Position numbers and translations under genes: made by a program. Shown piece after piece: positions 39,842 through 48,934 of a stretch of DNA of 64,000 nt (its first letter is position 1; each line of letters begins with the position of its first letter). The notes beneath the pieces were generated by a model. That model made no database searches. It was not told where the DNA came from and saw only the letters and a list, made by a program, of their open reading frames with translations. This DNA is from JAKOWB01 sp038363005 (GTDB lineage Bacteria > Pseudomonadota > Alphaproteobacteria > Kiloniellales > JACOMY01): NCBI GenBank assembly GCA_038363005.1, contig JBBQBI010000008.1:1-64000 (forward strand). The letters run 5' to 3'.

Positions 39842-41443
39842 ATGAGCAACCTGCGCGACCTGGCGATGGCGGCGAAGGCCTGGCCCTTCGAAGAGGCCCG
39901 CCGCGTGCTGAAGCGCTATGAAACCGCGCCGCCGGCCAAGGGCTATGCGCTGTTCGAGACCGGCTACGGCCCCTCGGGCCTGCCGCACATCGGCACCTTT
40001 GGCGAGGTGGTGCGCGCCACCATGGTGCGCCGCGCCTTCGAGGCGCTGTCCGACATTCCGACCCGGCTCTTCGCCTTCTCCGACGACATGGACGGGCTGC
40101 GCAAGGTGCCCGACAACGTGCCGAACAAGGCGCTGCTGCAGGCCAACCTGGGCAAGCCGCTGACGGTGGTACCCGACCCCTTCGGCACGCACGAGTCCTT
40201 CGGCCACCACAACAACGCCATGCTGCGCGGCTTCCTCGACGGCTTCGGCTTCGAGTACGAGTTCCAGTCCTCCACCGACTGGTACAGGTCCGGCCGCTTC
40301 GACGCCGCGCTGCTGAACGTGCTGGCGCACTACGACGCCATCATGGCGGTGATGCTGCCGACCCTGGGCGAGGAGCGGCAGCAGTCCTACAGCCCTTTCC
40401 TGCCGATCAGCCCGAAGAGCGGCCGCGTGCTGCAGGTGCCGATCCTGGAGGTGAAGCCGGCCAGCGGCGCCATCGTCTTCCAGGACGAGGACGGCACCCT
40501 GACCGAGCTGCCGGTGACTGGCGGGAACGTGAAGCTGCAGTGGAAGCCCGACTGGGGCATGCGCTGGGCGGCACTCGGCGTCGACTACGAGATGTCGGGC
40601 AAGGACCTGATTCCCTCGGTGCAGCTGGCCAGCAAGATCTGCCGCATCCTCGGCGCGCCGCCGCCGGAGACCTACATCTACGAGCTCTTCCTCGACGAGC
40701 AGGGCGAGAAGATCTCCAAGTCCAAGGGCAACGGCCTGTCGGTCGAGGAGTGGCTGGCCTATGCGCCGCCGGAGAGCCTTGCCTACTACATGTACCTGAA
40801 GCCGCGCACCGCCAAGCGGCTGTTCTTCGACATCATCCCGCGCACCGTGGACGAATACGTCAGCCACCTCGACGCCTTCTCCGGGCAGAGCCCGGCTGAG
40901 CGGCTGGAAAACCCGGCCTGGCACATCCACCACGGCAAGCCGCCACAGAGCAGCAGCCCGCTGCCCTTCAACCTGCTGCTGAACCTCGCGGTCGTCGCCA
41001 ATGCCGAAGAACCGGCGCTGCTCTGGGCCTTCATCCGCCGCGCCTATCCCACGGTGCAGCCGGGCGACCACCCGCTGCTCGACGTGCTGGTCGAACGCGC
41101 GGTGCGCTATTACCAGGACATCGTGAAGCCGACCAAGCGCTACCGCGCGCCGACCGAGGGCGAGCGCGCCGCCTTCGCCGAACTGGCGGCCGAACTGGCG
41201 ACTCTGGGCGACAGCAGCGACGCCAAGCTGATCCAGGACGCGGTCTACGAAGTCGGCAAGCGCCACCCCGCCCTGGGCGACCTGCGACAGTGGTTCAAGG
41301 CGCTTTACGAGACCCTGCTGGGCACCGAGACCGGGCCGCGCCTGGGCAGCTTCTTCGCGCTCTATGGCCTGGAGAACAGCCGCAAGCTGCTGGCCGCCGC
41401 GCTGGACGGGACCTTGGTGGCGGAGACGGCGGCGAAGGGGTGA
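39842..41443 (+). CDS. lysK: Lysyl-tRNA synthetase, class I
   Basis: 533-residue class I (archaeal-type) enzyme that charges tRNA-Lys. The HIGH-type signature reads HIGTF (about residues 44-48) and the KMSKS-type loop reads KISKSKGNG; both belong to the Rossmann-fold catalytic domain, unlike class II LysS. The C-terminal half is the helical anticodon-binding cage. The ATG at 39842 has GGAAGCG upstream. Alphaproteobacteria commonly carry this form in place of class II, so it is probably the only LysRS of the organism. No tRNA gene is adjacent. Confidence 0.96.
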   Translation: MSNLRDLAMAAKAWPFEEARRVLKRYETAPPAKGYALFETGYGPSGLPHIGTFGEVVRATMVRRAFEALSDIPTRLFAFSDDMDGLRKVPDNVPNKALLQANLGKPLTVVPDPFGTHESFGHHNNAMLRGFLDGFGFEYEFQSSTDWYRSGRFDAALLNVLAHYDAIMAVMLPTLGEERQQSYSPFLPISPKSGRVLQVPILEVKPASGAIVFQDEDGTLTELPVTGGNVKLQWKPDWGMRWAALGVDYEMSGKDLIPSVQLASKICRILGAPPPETYIYELFLDEQGEKISKSKGNGLSVEEWLAYAPPESLAYYMYLKPRTAKRLFFDIIPRTVDEYVSHLDAFSGQSPAERLENPAWHIHHGKPPQSSSPLPFNLLLNLAVVANAEEPALLWAFIRRAYPTVQPGDHPLLDVLVERAVRYYQDIVKPTKRYRAPTEGERAAFAELAAELATLGDSSDAKLIQDAVYEVGKRHPALGDLRQWFKALYETLLGTETGPRLGSFFALYGLENSRKLLAAALDGTLVAETAAKG

Positions 41444-41851
41444 GGCATCCGGCGTCTAGCCGGTCCACGCCAATAGTATTGGTGGAACCTCAAGGCCTTA
41501 CTACGTCCGCCACGCGAAAATTGTGCCCGCCGCAGCGCTGACGCGCGGCCTATCAACTCCCTGACTCTAAAATAAGATTCTGGTCCGTTGGCAGCCAGTC
41601 GCAAAACTTGGCCCGAAAAATGAACCGGTTCATACTGCTTGTCTGTAAGAGTAGTTATTGTCGGAAATATATCTTGCGCGCAGGTCTGACGTACCTCGTC
41701 TTAGCTGCGGTTCTATAAATATTTCACTCAAAAGGGCCAAGGCGTCTTGTAAAAATGAACCAATTGGAGCAGAATATTGGTGCAACTTTGGTTCAAATCC
41801 TCCACCCGAGAGAGGACACCAAAGTCCGCACTGACCCCAGGGAGGATCACC
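41444..41851. other. AT-richer intergenic region with two perfect palindromes
   Basis: 408 bases, visibly less GC-rich than the flanks. CCAATA-G-TATTGG (41470-41482) and TGAACCGGTTCA (41621-41632) are perfect palindromes that could be operators. AT-rich TTCTATAAATATTTCA near 41713 and TTGTAAAAATGAACC near 41747 could supply promoter elements for the downstream exported enzyme, but no pair with correct spacing is compelling. GGTTCAAATCC at 41795 resembles a tRNA T-loop, yet no tRNA fold is present. Confidence 0.5.
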
Positions 41852-42928
41852 ATGACCATGCAAGAGACGCAGACCGCATCCGTTTCCCGCCGCAGCCTAT
41901 TGCTCGGCGCCGCCGGCCTGGCGGTTGCCGCTTCCAGCCTCTCGCTACGCCCGCGCGCCGCCGCCGCCGACAGCGCAATCGAGGGGACCCAGTTGCAGAC
42001 AGTTGCCGGCCTGGTGCCGGGCAGCGCCATCGAGAAGGCAGTATCGCACGAGCACCTCTACGTCGACTTCATGGGCCCGACCGATCCGGCCTACATGAAC
42101 GTCAACTGGTCCGACGCCGCCGGCACCTCAATGAACCGCCTGCAGGAGCTGAAGGCGCAGGGCGTCAACCTGATGATCGAGTGGGGCTGCATGGGCGTCG
42201 GCCGCAATGTGCTGCTGCTGCGCGACGTCGGCGGCCGCAGCGGCGTCAACATCGTCTGCCCGACCGGCATCTACAAGTCGCTGCTCCCGCCGGCCTTCAT
42301 CGGCATGCCGGTCGAGCGGATCGCCGAGCGCTTCGTGGAAGAGCTGACCCGCGGCTGCGACGGCACCATGATCCGCGCCGGCTTCATCAAGTGCGCGACG
42401 ACCGAGACCGGGCCGACCGAGACCGACACGATGATCCACCGTGCCGCCGCCATCGCCGGCAAGGCGGCCGGCGCCACCATCGCGCTGCATAGCCCGCACT
42501 ACGAGGCGACCAAGCAGGTGGTGGCCACCCTGAAGGCCGAAGGCTTCCCGATGACGCGCCTGGTCTGGGGCCACGCGCAGCCCTCGACCACGGAGCAGCA
42601 CAAGATGCTGGCGGGCGAGGGCGCCACGGTGCAGTTCGACGCCATCTCGGCGCACAGCGACCCCTTCTTCAACGGGCCAATCGACGACGCCTCGATGCTC
42701 GACCGCATCGAGGCCATGGCCAAGGCGGGCTTCGACAAGCAGGTCATCGTCTCGGCCGATGCCTCGACCTTCGTCAATCCGCAGCAGTGGCAGTACGACC
42801 GCATCGCCACCTACGTGCACGCCTACTTCGCGCCGCTGCTGGAGGCCCGCCTGGGCGCCGACATGGCCCGGCAGGTCCTGCGCGACAACGTGATCCACGC
42901 CTTCCGCAAGCCCGACGCGGCCGCATAG
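41852..42928 (+). CDS. Tat-exported phosphotriesterase-like metallohydrolase
   Basis: 358 residues with an N-terminal Tat signal (VSRRSLLLGAAGLAVAASS, cleavage near AAAADS at about 40). The mature TIM barrel has a binuclear metal site typical of phosphotriesterase/lactonase proteins: His66 and His68 (SHEHLY), carbamylated-type Lys180 (AGFIKCATTE), His213 or 216 (ALHSPH), His241 (WGHAQPS) and Asp303 (VSADAS). Folding in the cytoplasm before Tat export fits a metal enzyme. GGAGG lies at 41841-41845 before the ATG. Substrate could be a lactone or phosphotriester; sequence alone does not decide. No gene partner. Confidence 0.88.
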   Translation: MTMQETQTASVSRRSLLLGAAGLAVAASSLSLRPRAAAADSAIEGTQLQTVAGLVPGSAIEKAVSHEHLYVDFMGPTDPAYMNVNWSDAAGTSMNRLQELKAQGVNLMIEWGCMGVGRNVLLLRDVGGRSGVNIVCPTGIYKSLLPPAFIGMPVERIAERFVEELTRGCDGTMIRAGFIKCATTETGPTETDTMIHRAAAIAGKAAGATIALHSPHYEATKQVVATLKAEGFPMTRLVWGHAQPSTTEQHKMLAGEGATVQFDAISAHSDPFFNGPIDDASMLDRIEAMAKAGFDKQVIVSADASTFVNPQQWQYDRIATYVHAYFAPLLEARLGADMARQVLRDNVIHAFRKPDAAA

Positions 42929-42988
42929 CGACCGGCCCCGGCGCCGGAAGGCAAGCTGGCAATAGACGGCGGCGAAGGGGTGAGCGAA

Positions 42989-43010
42989 ACCCTCTCCCCA
43001 GCGAGAGGGT
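42989..43010. repeat. CTCTCCC-type hairpin repeat
   Basis: ACCCTCTC (42989-42996) and GAGAGGGT (43003-43010) form an 8-bp stem; CGAGCGCAGCGAGCGGGTGAGGG follows. It belongs to the same family as 24100-24196 and 47923-47948 and lies between the phosphotriesterase-like and MmeI-like genes, where it marks the edge of the defence gene group. Confidence 0.7.
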
Positions 43011-43125
43011 ACGAGCGCAGCGAGCGGGTGAGGGATTTTGGTAGGATTGGCCGGCGTCGGCACCGACCCATCAGCCCTTCCCCCGCCCCGCGCCCCTCCG
43101 TTAGGCTGCGCCACCAACGGGTGGG

Positions 43126-46100
43126 GTGGCCGTGCCGGGAGATTCACGTAACGCGAGCAGTGAGGACGTAGCGGCCTTCGCCGCGCGCTGGCGTGACGCG
43201 CGTGGCGAACTGGCCAATGCGCAGGGCTTCCTGGCCGACCTCTGCCGCCTGCTCGACCTGCCGGAACCGGAGCCGCGGCGCGACGATCCGGCGCTGGATG
43301 CCTATTGCTTCGAGCGCAGCGTGACCTTCCAGAACGGCGATGGCAGCACCGCTGGCGGCCGCATCGATCTCTACCGTCGCGGCCACTTCGTGCTGGAGGC
43401 CAAGCAGATCGCCCCGACGGCGCAGCAGACCGCGCTGCCCGGTCTCATCGCCCCATCCGCCAACGGCGGCAAAACCTGGGACGTGGCGCTGAAGAAGGCG
43501 CGCAACCAGGCCGAACGCTATGCCCGCGCGCTGCACGACGCGGGCGAGGCCTGGCCGCCGCTGCTGCTCGTCGTCGATGTCGGTCGGGTGATTGAGCTCT
43601 ATCAGGATTTCTCCCAATCGGGCCGCACCTACCTGCCCTTCCCGGACCCCGCCTCCTATCGCATCGCCGTGGACGACCTGGCGAAGCCGGAGGCGCAGGA
43701 GCGCCTGCGCGCCGCCTGGCTCAACCCCCTGTCGCTCGATCCCTCGCGCAAGGCGGCGCGGGTGACGCGCGAGATCGCGGCGACGCTGGCGACCCTGGCC
43801 CGCTCGCTGGAGGAAAGCCGCCGCGCCGGCCGGCCTGACGCCCAGCGCCTGGCGGCGCAGGAGGTGGCGGAGTTCCTCATGCGCTGCCTCTTCACCATGT
43901 TCGCCGAGGACGTGGAGCTGCTTCCCAAGGCGGGCTTCACCCGCCTGCTCAAAGACAACCGCGACGAGCCGGATCATTTGCGTTTGGCCCTGGAATCGCT
44001 CTGGCGCGCGATGCGCACAGGCGTGGAGTACGACACCTTCTTGCGGTCCAGGGTTCTTCACTTCAACGGCGGGCTCTTCGAGAACGCCACGGCCCTGCCG
44101 CTGACCAAACAGCAGATCGACCTGCTGATCGACGCGGCGCAGCGCGACTGGCGCGAGGTCGAGCCCGCCATTTTCGGTACACTGCTGGAGCGCGCGCTGG
44201 ACCCGCTGGAGCGCCACAAGCTGGGCGCCCACTACACCCCGCGCGCCTATGTCGAGCGCCTGGTGGTGCCGACCCTGGTCGAGCCGCTGCGCGAGGACTG
44301 GCAAGCGGTGGAAACGGCGGCTCAGGTCGAAATGGATGGTGGCCGCCCGCCGGAAGCGCGCAAGCTGGTGCGCGATTTCCTCGACCGCCTGCGCACCACC
44401 CGCGTGCTCGACCCGGCCTGCGGCAGCGGCAACTTCCTCTATATCGCGCTGGAGCACATGAAGCGCCTGGAAGGCGAGGTGCTGGAACGCCTTGAGGAGC
44501 TGGGCGAAACCCAGATCGAGGCCTTCGGCGTCGATCCCAAGCAGTTCCTCGGCATCGAGCTGAACCCGCGCGCTGCGAAAATCGCCGAGACCGTGCTGTG
44601 GATCGGCTATCTGCAATGGCACGTGAAGACCCGCGCCGGCCGCCCGCTGCCCAGCCCCGTGCTGAAGGCCTACGGCAACATCCGCGAGGGCGACGCCGTG
44701 CTGACCTATGACAAGCAGGAGCTGGACCTGGATGAGCATGGCCAGCCGCGCTCGCGCTGGGACGGCCGCACTACCAGGACTCATCCCGTCACCGGCAAAG
44801 AGGTGCCCGACGAGACCGCGCGGGTGGAGCTCTACCGCTACAGCAATCCGCGCCCGGCCGAGTGGCCGGAAGCCGAGTTCATAATCGGGAACCCGCCGTT
44901 CATCGGCGCTACCTGGATGCGCGAGGCGCTGGGCGACGGCTATACCGAGGCCTTGCGCAAGGCCTATCCGGATGTCGCCGAGTCGTCCGATTTCGTTCTC
45001 TACTGGTGGTACAAAGCGGCGGAGCTCACGCGCAAGGGAACGGCACGGCGCTTCGGGTTGATCACCACCAACTCCATCCGCCAGACCTTTGGCCGCCGCG
45101 TCATCCAACGCCAGCTTTCGGCCAAGCCGCCGCTGGTGCTGCTCTTCGCCATTCCGGATCACCCCTGGGTCGATACCGCCGACGGCGCCGACGTGCGCAT
45201 TGCGATGACGGTTGGCGCATTGAGCGGCGATGGACGCTTGCAGGTCGTGATCTCAGAGAGCGAGGGCGATGACGGCGAACGAAACGTCGTTCTGTCCAAG
45301 CAAGCCGGCAAGATCAATGCCGATCTGACGATTGGCGCCGATGTGTCTACTGCCCGCGCGTTGAAAGCCAACGACGGCTTGGCATCGCCGGGCATGAAAC
45401 TGCATGGCGCGGGATTCATCGTGACGCCCGCGCAGGCCGAGGCTCTCGGCCTTGGACGAATTGCGGGACTTGAGCGGCACATCCGCGATTATCGAAATGG
45501 GCGCGACCTGACGGGCAGACCTCGCGGGGTCTTGTTGATCGACCTTTGGGGTCTGCAACAGGCGGAGGTGGCGGCGCGCTTTCCTGAGATAAATCAATTT
45601 CTAATGACCGCAGTTAGGGGAGAGCGTGAAGCGAAAGCGACGGGTGGGCCGAAGGACGCGCAAGAATACGCACGCAAATGGTGGTTGTTTGGCAAACCTC
45701 GGCAGGAACTGCGGAAAGCCCTACTGGGTTTAGGTCGCTACATTGTCACTGTAGAGACCGCCAAGCATCGAACGTTCCAATTCTTGCAGCAAGAAATCAT
45801 CCCAGACAACATGCTGATCTGCGTTGGAGATTCTGACGCCTTCGTACTCGGCGTATTGTCGTCCTGTTTCCACATCTCTTGGGCGCTCGCAACAGGTGGG
45901 CGTCTGGGTGTCGGCAACGACCCGCGCTACAACAAGTCCCGCTGCTTCGACACCTTCCCTTTCCCCGATCCACCCGAACCGCTCAAGGCCCGCATCCGCG
46001 ACCTCGGCGAGCGGCTGGACGCGCATCGCAAGCGGCAACAGGCGCTGCATCCGGGGCTGACCCTGACGGAGATCTACAACGTGCTGGAGGCGCTGCGCGC

Positions 46101-46599
46101 CGGGCGGGCGCTGAGCGACAAGGAGCGCGTCATCCACGAGCAGGGCCTGGTCTCGGTGCTGAAGGAGATTCACGACCAGCTCGACGCCGCGGTGGCCGAG
46201 GCCTATGGCTGGCCGGCCGACCTGGCGGACGCGGCCATCCTGGAACGCCTGGTCGCGCTGAACCGCGAGCGCGCGGCGGAGGAGGCGGAGGGCAAGGTGC
46301 GCTGGCTGCGGCCGGAGTTCCAGAACCCCGCCGGCACGACGCAGCCGACGCAGACCGCGATCTCGCTGGTCCAGGCCATCGCCGAGGCTGGCGCCACCCG
46401 CCGCCCCTGGCCCACCGCCCTGCCCGAGCAGGTCAAAGCTGTGCAGCTCAGCCTACGCGAAGGCGCCGCCCCCGCCCGCCCCGACCAGGTCGCCCGCCGC
46501 TTCAAGCGCGCCCGCACCAGCGACGTGGAAGAGGTCCTGCAGGCGCTGGTCGCCCTGGGGCAAGCGCGGGTGCTGGGGGATGGACGGTTCGTGGGGTAG
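43126..46599 (+). CDS. MmeI-like single-polypeptide restriction-modification enzyme
   Basis: 1157 residues. The nuclease motif Asp81-x9-Glu91-x-Lys93 (RIDLYRRGHFVLEAK) has exactly the spacing of MmeI. A helical spacer leads to an N6-adenine methylase with DPACGSGNF (429-437) and NPPF (589-592). A target-recognition part (about 700-930) and a C-terminal helical domain follow. Family members cut both strands at a fixed distance from the site and methylate one strand for protection. GTG at 43126 is the start used; GTG at 43132 is also possible. DNA around 45280-45900, in the recognition part, is less GC-rich than the rest, hinting at domain exchange. Confidence 0.87.
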   Translation: MAVPGDSRNASSEDVAAFAARWRDARGELANAQGFLADLCRLLDLPEPEPRRDDPALDAYCFERSVTFQNGDGSTAGGRIDLYRRGHFVLEAKQIAPTAQQTALPGLIAPSANGGKTWDVALKKARNQAERYARALHDAGEAWPPLLLVVDVGRVIELYQDFSQSGRTYLPFPDPASYRIAVDDLAKPEAQERLRAAWLNPLSLDPSRKAARVTREIAATLATLARSLEESRRAGRPDAQRLAAQEVAEFLMRCLFTMFAEDVELLPKAGFTRLLKDNRDEPDHLRLALESLWRAMRTGVEYDTFLRSRVLHFNGGLFENATALPLTKQQIDLLIDAAQRDWREVEPAIFGTLLERALDPLERHKLGAHYTPRAYVERLVVPTLVEPLREDWQAVETAAQVEMDGGRPPEARKLVRDFLDRLRTTRVLDPACGSGNFLYIALEHMKRLEGEVLERLEELGETQIEAFGVDPKQFLGIELNPRAAKIAETVLWIGYLQWHVKTRAGRPLPSPVLKAYGNIREGDAVLTYDKQELDLDEHGQPRSRWDGRTTRTHPVTGKEVPDETARVELYRYSNPRPAEWPEAEFIIGNPPFIGATWMREALGDGYTEALRKAYPDVAESSDFVLYWWYKAAELTRKGTARRFGLITTNSIRQTFGRRVIQRQLSAKPPLVLLFAIPDHPWVDTADGADVRIAMTVGALSGDGRLQVVISESEGDDGERNVVLSKQAGKINADLTIGADVSTARALKANDGLASPGMKLHGAGFIVTPAQAEALGLGRIAGLERHIRDYRNGRDLTGRPRGVLLIDLWGLQQAEVAARFPEINQFLMTAVRGEREAKATGGPKDAQEYARKWWLFGKPRQELRKALLGLGRYIVTVETAKHRTFQFLQQEIIPDNMLICVGDSDAFVLGVLSSCFHISWALATGGRLGVGNDPRYNKSRCFDTFPFPDPPEPLKARIRDLGERLDAHRKRQQALHPGLTLTEIYNVLEALRAGRALSDKERVIHEQGLVSVLKEIHDQLDAAVAEAYGWPADLADAAILERLVALNRERAAEEAEGKVRWLRPEFQNPAGTTQPTQTAISLVQAIAEAGATRRPWPTALPEQVKAVQLSLREGAAPARPDQVARRFKRARTSDVEEVLQALVALGQARVLGDGRFVG

Positions 46600-46612
46600 T
46601 CACGGCGTTCTG

Positions 46613-46634
46613 AACCGGCCCGGTTGAATTTTTT
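46613..46634 (+). terminator. Intrinsic terminator after the MmeI-like gene
   Basis: AACCG-GCC-CGGTT (46613-46625) forms a 5-bp stem with a three-base loop, followed by GAA and six T at 46629-46634. It lies 14 bases after the stop codon. Confidence 0.6.
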
Positions 46635-46949
46635 CGCCACAGGGGCCAGATTGGGTGGGTGGGCTGGTCACTGCGTAGCGGGGGCTGGCCCCTTTCTATT
46701 TCGGCAGCACCACGAGCCCAAAGCCGTCCACAGCACCTGTTCGGCTGCGCCGCTATCAATGGATTCCCGCCTCCCGTGACGCCCAGCGCGGCATGCCGGT
46801 TCAGTTGCGCATGGCTCCGGATCGCCCAGCCGCCCGCTGCCAGCAGGCAGTCGATCTCCCTGCGGGGCTTGGCTTCAGGCGTATTCAGGCGCTACAACCG
46901 ATCATTGATCATGCTGTAGATCGGTCTGCGGGGCGGGGGAACAAGTCGG
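46635..46949. other. Intergenic gap between MmeI-like and Mrr-like genes
   Basis: About 315 bases. GGGGCCAG and CTGGCCCC (about 46641-46695) form an 8-bp inverted repeat with a long loop. A short open frame (46659-46919) has no recognisable family and poor start signals; I regard it as chance or as a remnant. No clear promoter for the nuclease gene was found. Confidence 0.45.
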
Positions 46950-47888
46950 ATGGGCGTGCCGAACTACCAGGCCTTCCTGCTGCCGATCCTCAAGGCCGCC
47001 GCCAAAGGCGAGATCGCCTTTCGGGAGATGGCCGAGCAGTCCTTCGATATGCTCCGCCTCAGCGATGAGGATCGCGCCGAGATGATCCCATCGGGGCAGA
47101 TGAGCACCGCTTTCAATCGAGCAGGCTGGGCCCGCACCTATCTCTCCAAGGCCGGACTGCTCGAGCGGACACGCCGCAGTCACTACCAGGCGACGCCGGA
47201 AGGCATGAAGGTCCTGGCGGAGGGGCATGACACCCTCGACGTCACCTATCTTCGCCGCTTCCCCAGCTTCCAAGCCTTCAAGGAACGAGCGCAGGCGGAC
47301 GACCCGCAGTCGCCCGTCGCCTCTGTCGAGCAAGGCCTGCGCCCCCTTGACTCCAGCGAGTCCGAAGGGTTCACGCCGGATGATCTCATCAGGCAAGCCT
47401 ATGCTCGGCTGGAAGGCGTCCTGGCGGAAGACCTGTTGCAGCGCATTCTCGATGCGCCGCCGGCCTTCTTCGAGACGGTTGTCGTGAGACTGCTCCTCGC
47501 CATGGGATATGGCGGCACGCGCGCGGATGCCGGCCGTGCCCTTGGCCGCAGCGGCGATGGCGGCGTGGATGGTGTCATCGACGAAGACACGCTCGGTTTG
47601 GACAGAGTCTATGTGCAGGCCAAGCGCTACGCGGTCGATGCGTCGGTGGGCCCTGGCGCGGTTCAGGCGTTCTTTGGGGCCCTTGACAACTTCAAGGCCG
47701 CCAAGGGGCTCTTCGTCACGACGTCAAGCTTCACCAAGGGCGCGACGGAAACCGCCGAACGCTTCAGCAAGCGGGTCGTGCTGATCGACGGCCACAAACT
47801 GACAAGGCTCATGATTCGCTATGGCGTTGGGTGTCGTGTCGAAGAGACGCTCAAGATCATGAAGATCGACGAGGACTTCTTCGAGTAG
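46950..47888 (+). CDS. Mrr-like restriction endonuclease
   Basis: 312 residues. An N-terminal winged-helix domain (about 1-100, MSTAFNRAGWARTYLSKAGLLERT) is joined to a C-terminal Mrr-type PD-(D/E)xK domain with GDGGVDGVI (202-210, Asp207) and YVQAKRY (221-227, Lys225); Glu175 (FFE) may complete the site. Mrr enzymes cut DNA carrying foreign methylation. It lies just downstream of a restriction-modification gene, so the methylation set by that enzyme must be invisible to it. The ATG at 46950 fits the family N-terminus; the ribosome site is weak. Confidence 0.87.
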   Translation: MGVPNYQAFLLPILKAAAKGEIAFREMAEQSFDMLRLSDEDRAEMIPSGQMSTAFNRAGWARTYLSKAGLLERTRRSHYQATPEGMKVLAEGHDTLDVTYLRRFPSFQAFKERAQADDPQSPVASVEQGLRPLDSSESEGFTPDDLIRQAYARLEGVLAEDLLQRILDAPPAFFETVVVRLLLAMGYGGTRADAGRALGRSGDGGVDGVIDEDTLGLDRVYVQAKRYAVDASVGPGAVQAFFGALDNFKAAKGLFVTTSSFTKGATETAERFSKRVVLIDGHKLTRLMIRYGVGCRVEETLKIMKIDEDFFE

Positions 47889-47922
47889 CCGACCGACCGA
47901 CCCACCAACACCCTCACCCCGA

Positions 47923-47948
47923 CCCTCTCCCGCGACAGCGGGAGAGGG
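47923..47948. repeat. CTCTCCC-type hairpin between convergent genes
   Basis: Perfect 11-bp stem CCCTCTCCCGC (47923-47933)/GCGGGAGAGGG (47938-47948) with loop GACA. It lies between the convergent Mrr-like and aminotransferase genes and could stop transcription from both sides. No T-tract follows, so Rho-independent action is unlikely. Confidence 0.75.
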
Positions 47949-47972
47949 GGGACTGCGGGGGCGGTGCTGCGC

Positions 47973-48806
47973 TCACCCGTGCGCCCAGTCCCAGTACAGC
48001 TTCCGCGCCTTGGCCGATACCGGGCCCGGCTGCAGGTCGCGCGTGTCGATGCGGGTGATCGGCTGCACCTTGCCGAAGTTGCCGGTGGAGAAGAGCTCGT
48101 CGGCGGCCGATAGCTCGTCGTAGGTGACGCGGCGCTCTTCCACCTTCACGCCGGCGCCCTGCAGCAATCCCGCGACGCGCTGGCGGGTGATGCCGTTGAG
48201 GAAGCAGCCGTTGGCGGCGGGGGTGACGGCGACGCCGTCCTTCACCATCCAGAGGTTGGCGGTGGCCAGCTCGGCCACGTTGCCCAGCGCATCCAGCACC
48301 ACGGCGTTGTCGAAGCCCTTGCGCTTGGCCTCCATGATGGCGCGGCCGGAGTTGGGATAGAGGCAGGCGGCCTTGGCCTCGGTCGGCGCGGTGTGCGGCA
48401 GCGGGCGGGCGAACTGCGAGCGGGTGACCGAGAAGCCCTTGGCCGAGGGCATGGGCTCCTCGTTCAGGGTCAGGCAGAAGCGCGTCGTGCTGGGGTCGGG
48501 CGCGACGAAGCCGCTTTCGGCCCAGAACATCGGGCGGATGTAGAGCGCCATGTCCTGGGGGAAACGGCGGCGACCGTCCTGCGCGATCTCCAGGATCTCG
48601 CCGGCGGTGAGCTGCGGCTCCAGCCCCATGAAGATGGCGGAACGCACCACGCGGGCGCAGTGCAGCGCCAGGTCCGGTGCCACGCCTTCGAAGGCGCGCG
48701 CGCCGTCGAACACGCAGGAGCCGAGCCAGAGCGCATGCGTCATGGGGCCGACGATGCCGGGGTTGCCCTCAAGCCACTTGCCCTCGACGTAGGTCCAGGC
48801 CTGCAT
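47973..48806 (-). CDS. Class IV aminotransferase (branched-chain amino-acid type)
   Basis: 277-residue PLP enzyme of the IlvE/Dat/PabC fold. The N-terminal AWTYVEGKWLEGN, the VFDGARAFEG loop, catalytic Lys in APTEAKAACLYPNS, the FDNAVVLDALGNVAELATANLWMVKDG strand and SAADELFSTGNFGKVQPI are clear. The usual IlvE motif E-G-x-x-x-N-x-F is replaced by E-L-A-T-A-N-L-W, so D-amino-acid aminotransferase-like specificity cannot be excluded. It is slightly shorter than typical IlvE. Divergent from DUF952; role in branched-chain amino acid metabolism is probable. Confidence 0.87.
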   Translation of the reverse strand: MQAWTYVEGKWLEGNPGIVGPMTHALWLGSCVFDGARAFEGVAPDLALHCARVVRSAIFMGLEPQLTAGEILEIAQDGRRRFPQDMALYIRPMFWAESGFVAPDPSTTRFCLTLNEEPMPSAKGFSVTRSQFARPLPHTAPTEAKAACLYPNSGRAIMEAKRKGFDNAVVLDALGNVAELATANLWMVKDGVAVTPAANGCFLNGITRQRVAGLLQGAGVKVEERRVTYDELSAADELFSTGNFGKVQPITRIDTRDLQPGPVSAKARKLYWDWAHG

Positions 48807-48934
48807 GCGTATCCTCCTGACCGCCGCTTCGGCGCGGCTTGCCGGCCAGCCTAGACCGGCTCAGCCGCCGCACTCAACCGCCGCCCGCAAGCAACTGGCG
48901 GCAATGGGCCGCCCGCCGCTAGTGTGACGGCGCC

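Noticed and set aside
41786..41812. GGTTCAAATCC followed by TCC looks like the T-arm of a tRNA.
   Set aside because: The T stem pairs at only two of five positions and no acceptor, D or anticodon arm is upstream, so it is a chance match or at most a fragment.
46659..46919. Short open frame between the MmeI-like and Mrr-like genes.
   Set aside because: No recognisable family, no ribosome site, and codon use without the neighbours' bias; not reported as a gene.
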